Source of the DNA: Pleurotus ostreatus/Saccharomyces cerevisiae fusant
Taxonomy: Eukaryota; Opisthokonta
Assembly (NCBI GenBank): GCA_024196135.1
Contig: JAMQCK010000515.1
Coordinates: 1-20,913 of the forward strand
Direction: 5' to 3'
DNA: 20,913 nucleotides
Below the pieces are notes generated by a model, which was not told where the DNA came from, did no database searches, and worked only from the letters and a program-made list of their open reading frames with translations. Within the stretch, counting starts at the first letter, position 1, and every line of letters starts with the position of its first letter. Made by a program: the position numbers and the translations under genes. This document shows, in pieces, positions 19,035-20,913 of this stretch.

Positions 19035-20433
19035 ATGACCAGTAATTCTTCACCAACTGCGACCTCAAAGGACAGCATCGACGACACAGAAAGTGTGCAG
19101 CTTGAGAAGGATTCGCATACTCTCATCGACACTTTCTTGCCCTCCGCTACTTATGCAGCGCCACAAGAGGGTATACTTACCACTCCGTTCTGTTTGCCTC
19201 AAATTCTATCCGGCGAGCGCACACCCTTCGCCCGCGGCTACAGCAACGTTCTACTGAAATCGGTCAACCTACCCATGGAGGAGTTTCTGTCCTTCATCGA
19301 CGGGCTCAACCTGGCTATCGTCGACAGCCCACCATTGAGGTAAGTGGCATTCCCTAAGCATGACACCGAAGCACGCTCACACACCGCAGGGTCGTCGACC
19401 TCGTAGGCAACATCCTCGGCTTCATGTAAGTGCATTTTACCGCCACCGTACCCAGCGAACTAAGCCTCGATTACCAGACCTCTCGACTGGGCTGTCATCG
19501 CTAGCATCGTCCTTCCCATCGGCGCCCAGCTCGGTATGTTCGCCCTCTCCAAGTCCCTCACCGACCGCTACCTTAGCGCCGCCAACGACCGCATTTTCCG
19601 CCCCCGCGGTCTCGTGGCGCGGATTTGCACCACCGCGGCGACGCAGAAGGTGCTGGGTCTATCCAATGTACCGGAGGAAGAGGGGGCCTGGAAGGGCGCG
19701 CTGAACTCCGTAGGCCGCGAAGTCGGCAAATTAGTCTTGAAGGTGCCGATCCCGGCGACGAGCCGCTACATCCACAAGCTGGCGAATACGGAGCCCAGTA
19801 TGCCGGAGGACCTGGATGCTGGCGCATCGGAGGAGGACAAGACCAAGCGCCGTATCCTGCGCCGGCTGGAGGCGCTTGATGGCGCGGCGTTGCCCGTCTC
19901 CCTAGATGTGCCACCGCCGGCCAAGGTCGAGGGCTTCGCGAACAAGATGCAAGCGCATGGCGTCAAATTCGACGAGGGCGTCGCAAAAGACAAGGAAAAG
20001 CGACGAGCGGCGCGATTGAAGACGCTAGCAGAAGTCGAGGCGAAGCTGGCAGAGTTGGAGGCTAAAGACTCCAGCAAGGTTGGATTTCTTGACCGCTTGG
20101 CAGCGAAGAGGGCAAAGGACCGGCGGGAGCTGTTGCAGAGGAGAATAGCGAACGCGCAGCTGAGGGAGAAGTGGGAGACGGATGAGGTTCTGTGGCTGGT
20201 CATCGTGGATGCTGCCAAAGGTAAGCCTTTTGTGAAGACAATATTGGTGCAAGGGTGCGTACTCACGCAATTTGCCAGACAAGAAGATCTTTGGGATCGA
20301 CGAAGCGGAGAACGAGGCTGACGCTGAGGTCATGTCGGAAGAAGCTTGGAGGCGCGAGATCGAGCTAGAGGAAAAGAGACTGGGGCTGAACGTATCGATA
20401 CACGAGGCGGAAGTCGCTCAGCTGCATAAATAA
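19035..20433 (+). CDS. Unidentified protein: hydrophobic segment plus basic coiled coil
   Basis: Four exons, 19035..19339, 19390..19425, 19478..20220 and 20279..20433, with introns of 50, 52 and 58 nt, give 412 aa. I recall similar fungal proteins with the opening motif TPFCLPQILSGERTPFARGYS (here about residues 50-70), but know no name or function. A segment around 101-140 (VVDLVGNILGFIPLDWAVIASIVLPIGAQLGMFALSK) is hydrophobic and could cross or dip into a membrane. The C-terminal half is strongly charged and predicted helical: KRRAARLKTLAEVEAKLAELEAK and LLQRRIANAQLREKWE look like coiled coil, and the last 40 residues are acidic (DEAENEADAEVMSEEAW). There is no signal peptide or catalytic motif. 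The start ATG has A at -3 and lies 33 bp after a TATA box. A MITE is inserted 41 bp after the stop codon. Confidence 0.82.
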
Positions 20434-20474
20434 GACCGGCGTCGTCTCATCGATACCACAGATACCCTATACTA

Positions 20475-20911
20475 CAGTAGAATTCCCTCTATGGAATCAC
20501 CCCCTATGGAATATCCCCGCTACGGAATAGGGTTGGGCGATCTCCCGACGCGGGAGGCGGGGATATTCCAAAATCCCCGTTATCTCATACGGAATAGGGT
20601 CGCAAGGCAGTCCCTCAGCCAGAATATTCCATACCATCAACTCAGTCCGGAGGCTACCACCTATTCATGGCTTAAGAGTAGCATGTCTATCCACCATTGT
20701 ACTCTGAGTGCACTGGCTATGCCTGAACGGGATCCTAAAGACCATCTGAGAGCACGGCGTGCCACAAAAAGGACTGATAATTGCCACCGAAAAGCGGAAT
20801 AAAATATTCAGAATTTCCGAGCATTTATTGCCTATTTTCCGGACGGAATATCCCCCCTAAGGAATGCGAAAAATCGTCGCCCGACCGTATTCCTTAAAGG
20901 AAACTCTACTG
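20475..20911. mobile_element. MITE, Tc1/mariner (pogo/Fot1)-like, 437 bp
   Basis: The left end CAGTAGAATTCCCTCTATGG and the reverse complement of the right end, CAGTAGAGTTTCCTTTAAGG, form imperfect terminal inverted repeats of about 23 bp (4 mismatches in the first 20). Both ends are flanked by TA (20473-20474 and 20912-20913), the target duplication of the Tc1/mariner superfamily, and CAGT is a usual terminus of pogo/Fot1-type elements. No transposase fits in 437 bp, so it is non-autonomous. It carries several copies of GGAATA-type words and internal palindromes, and is richer in A and T than its surroundings. It lies 41 bp after the stop of the neighbouring gene, in its 3' UTR or just beyond. 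Confidence 0.85.
20508..20569. repeat. Nested palindromes and direct repeats inside the MITE
   Basis: GGAATATCCCCGC (20508-20520) and GCGGGGATATTCC (20557-20569) are perfect 13-bp inverted repeats. Inside them CTCCCG-ACG-CGGGAG (20542-20556) forms a second, smaller hairpin. The 12-bp word ACGGAATAGGGT occurs directly at 20522-20533 and again at 20589-20600, and GGAATATCCCC recurs near the right end. Confidence 0.75.
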
Positions 20912-20913
20912 TA

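Noticed and set aside
20491..20802. Open frame of 103 codons inside the MITE
   Set aside because: It is built from the GGAATA repeats of the element and shows no transposase motif.

Overview
The window comes from a filamentous basidiomycete, most likely an Agaricomycete. It has many short spliceosomal introns (about 46-60 nt, GTRNGT donors, YAG acceptors), GC-rich third codon positions, and a 7-transmembrane DUF6534-type gene, a family expanded in mushrooms and polypores. There are no bacterial operons, ribosome binding sites or recognisable tRNAs. The gene models below were assembled by hand from splice signals; every internal junction was checked for reading frame.

Left part (1-6420). The 3' end of an unidentified plus-strand gene (to 202) is followed by a 1.2-kb gene-free stretch. 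Next is a minus-strand single-pass membrane protein (1451-2591). A divergent pair follows: a minus-strand PXA-domain protein (3056-4746) and a plus-strand, probably mitochondrial, trypsin-like serine protease (4883-6418). They share a 136-bp intergenic promoter.

Centre (6420-13342). A mitochondrial branched-chain amino acid aminotransferase (7128-9050, 9 exons) has TGACTC elements and a TATA box upstream. After it lies about 2.3 kb with no recognisable gene, holding small hairpins and one weak open frame. Then comes a DUF6534 membrane protein gene (11364-13342) cut into 19 exons by 18 introns, with exons of only 6, 11, 12 and 12 nt. Read naively this locus looks like a frameshifted relic; when spliced it gives an uninterrupted 343-aa, 7-TM protein.

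Right part (13343-20913). A mannose-1-phosphate guanylyltransferase of the bacterial ManC-like type with a fungal N-terminal coiled-coil extension (13768-15576) converges on a MUP-type (methionine permease-like) amino acid transporter (16117-17854, minus). About 1.2 kb beyond, a conserved-looking but unidentified membrane/coiled-coil protein (19035-20433) is followed by a complete 437-bp MITE. That element has Tc1/mariner (pogo/Fot1)-like terminal inverted repeats and TA target duplications, and ends two bases before the end of the window.

Most genes are housekeeping: mitochondrial amino acid metabolism and proteolysis, nucleotide-sugar synthesis, amino acid uptake and membrane organisation. 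I see no secondary-metabolite cluster, defence island or clear multi-gene novel system. The most unusual items are the micro-exon architecture of the DUF6534 gene and the MITE.
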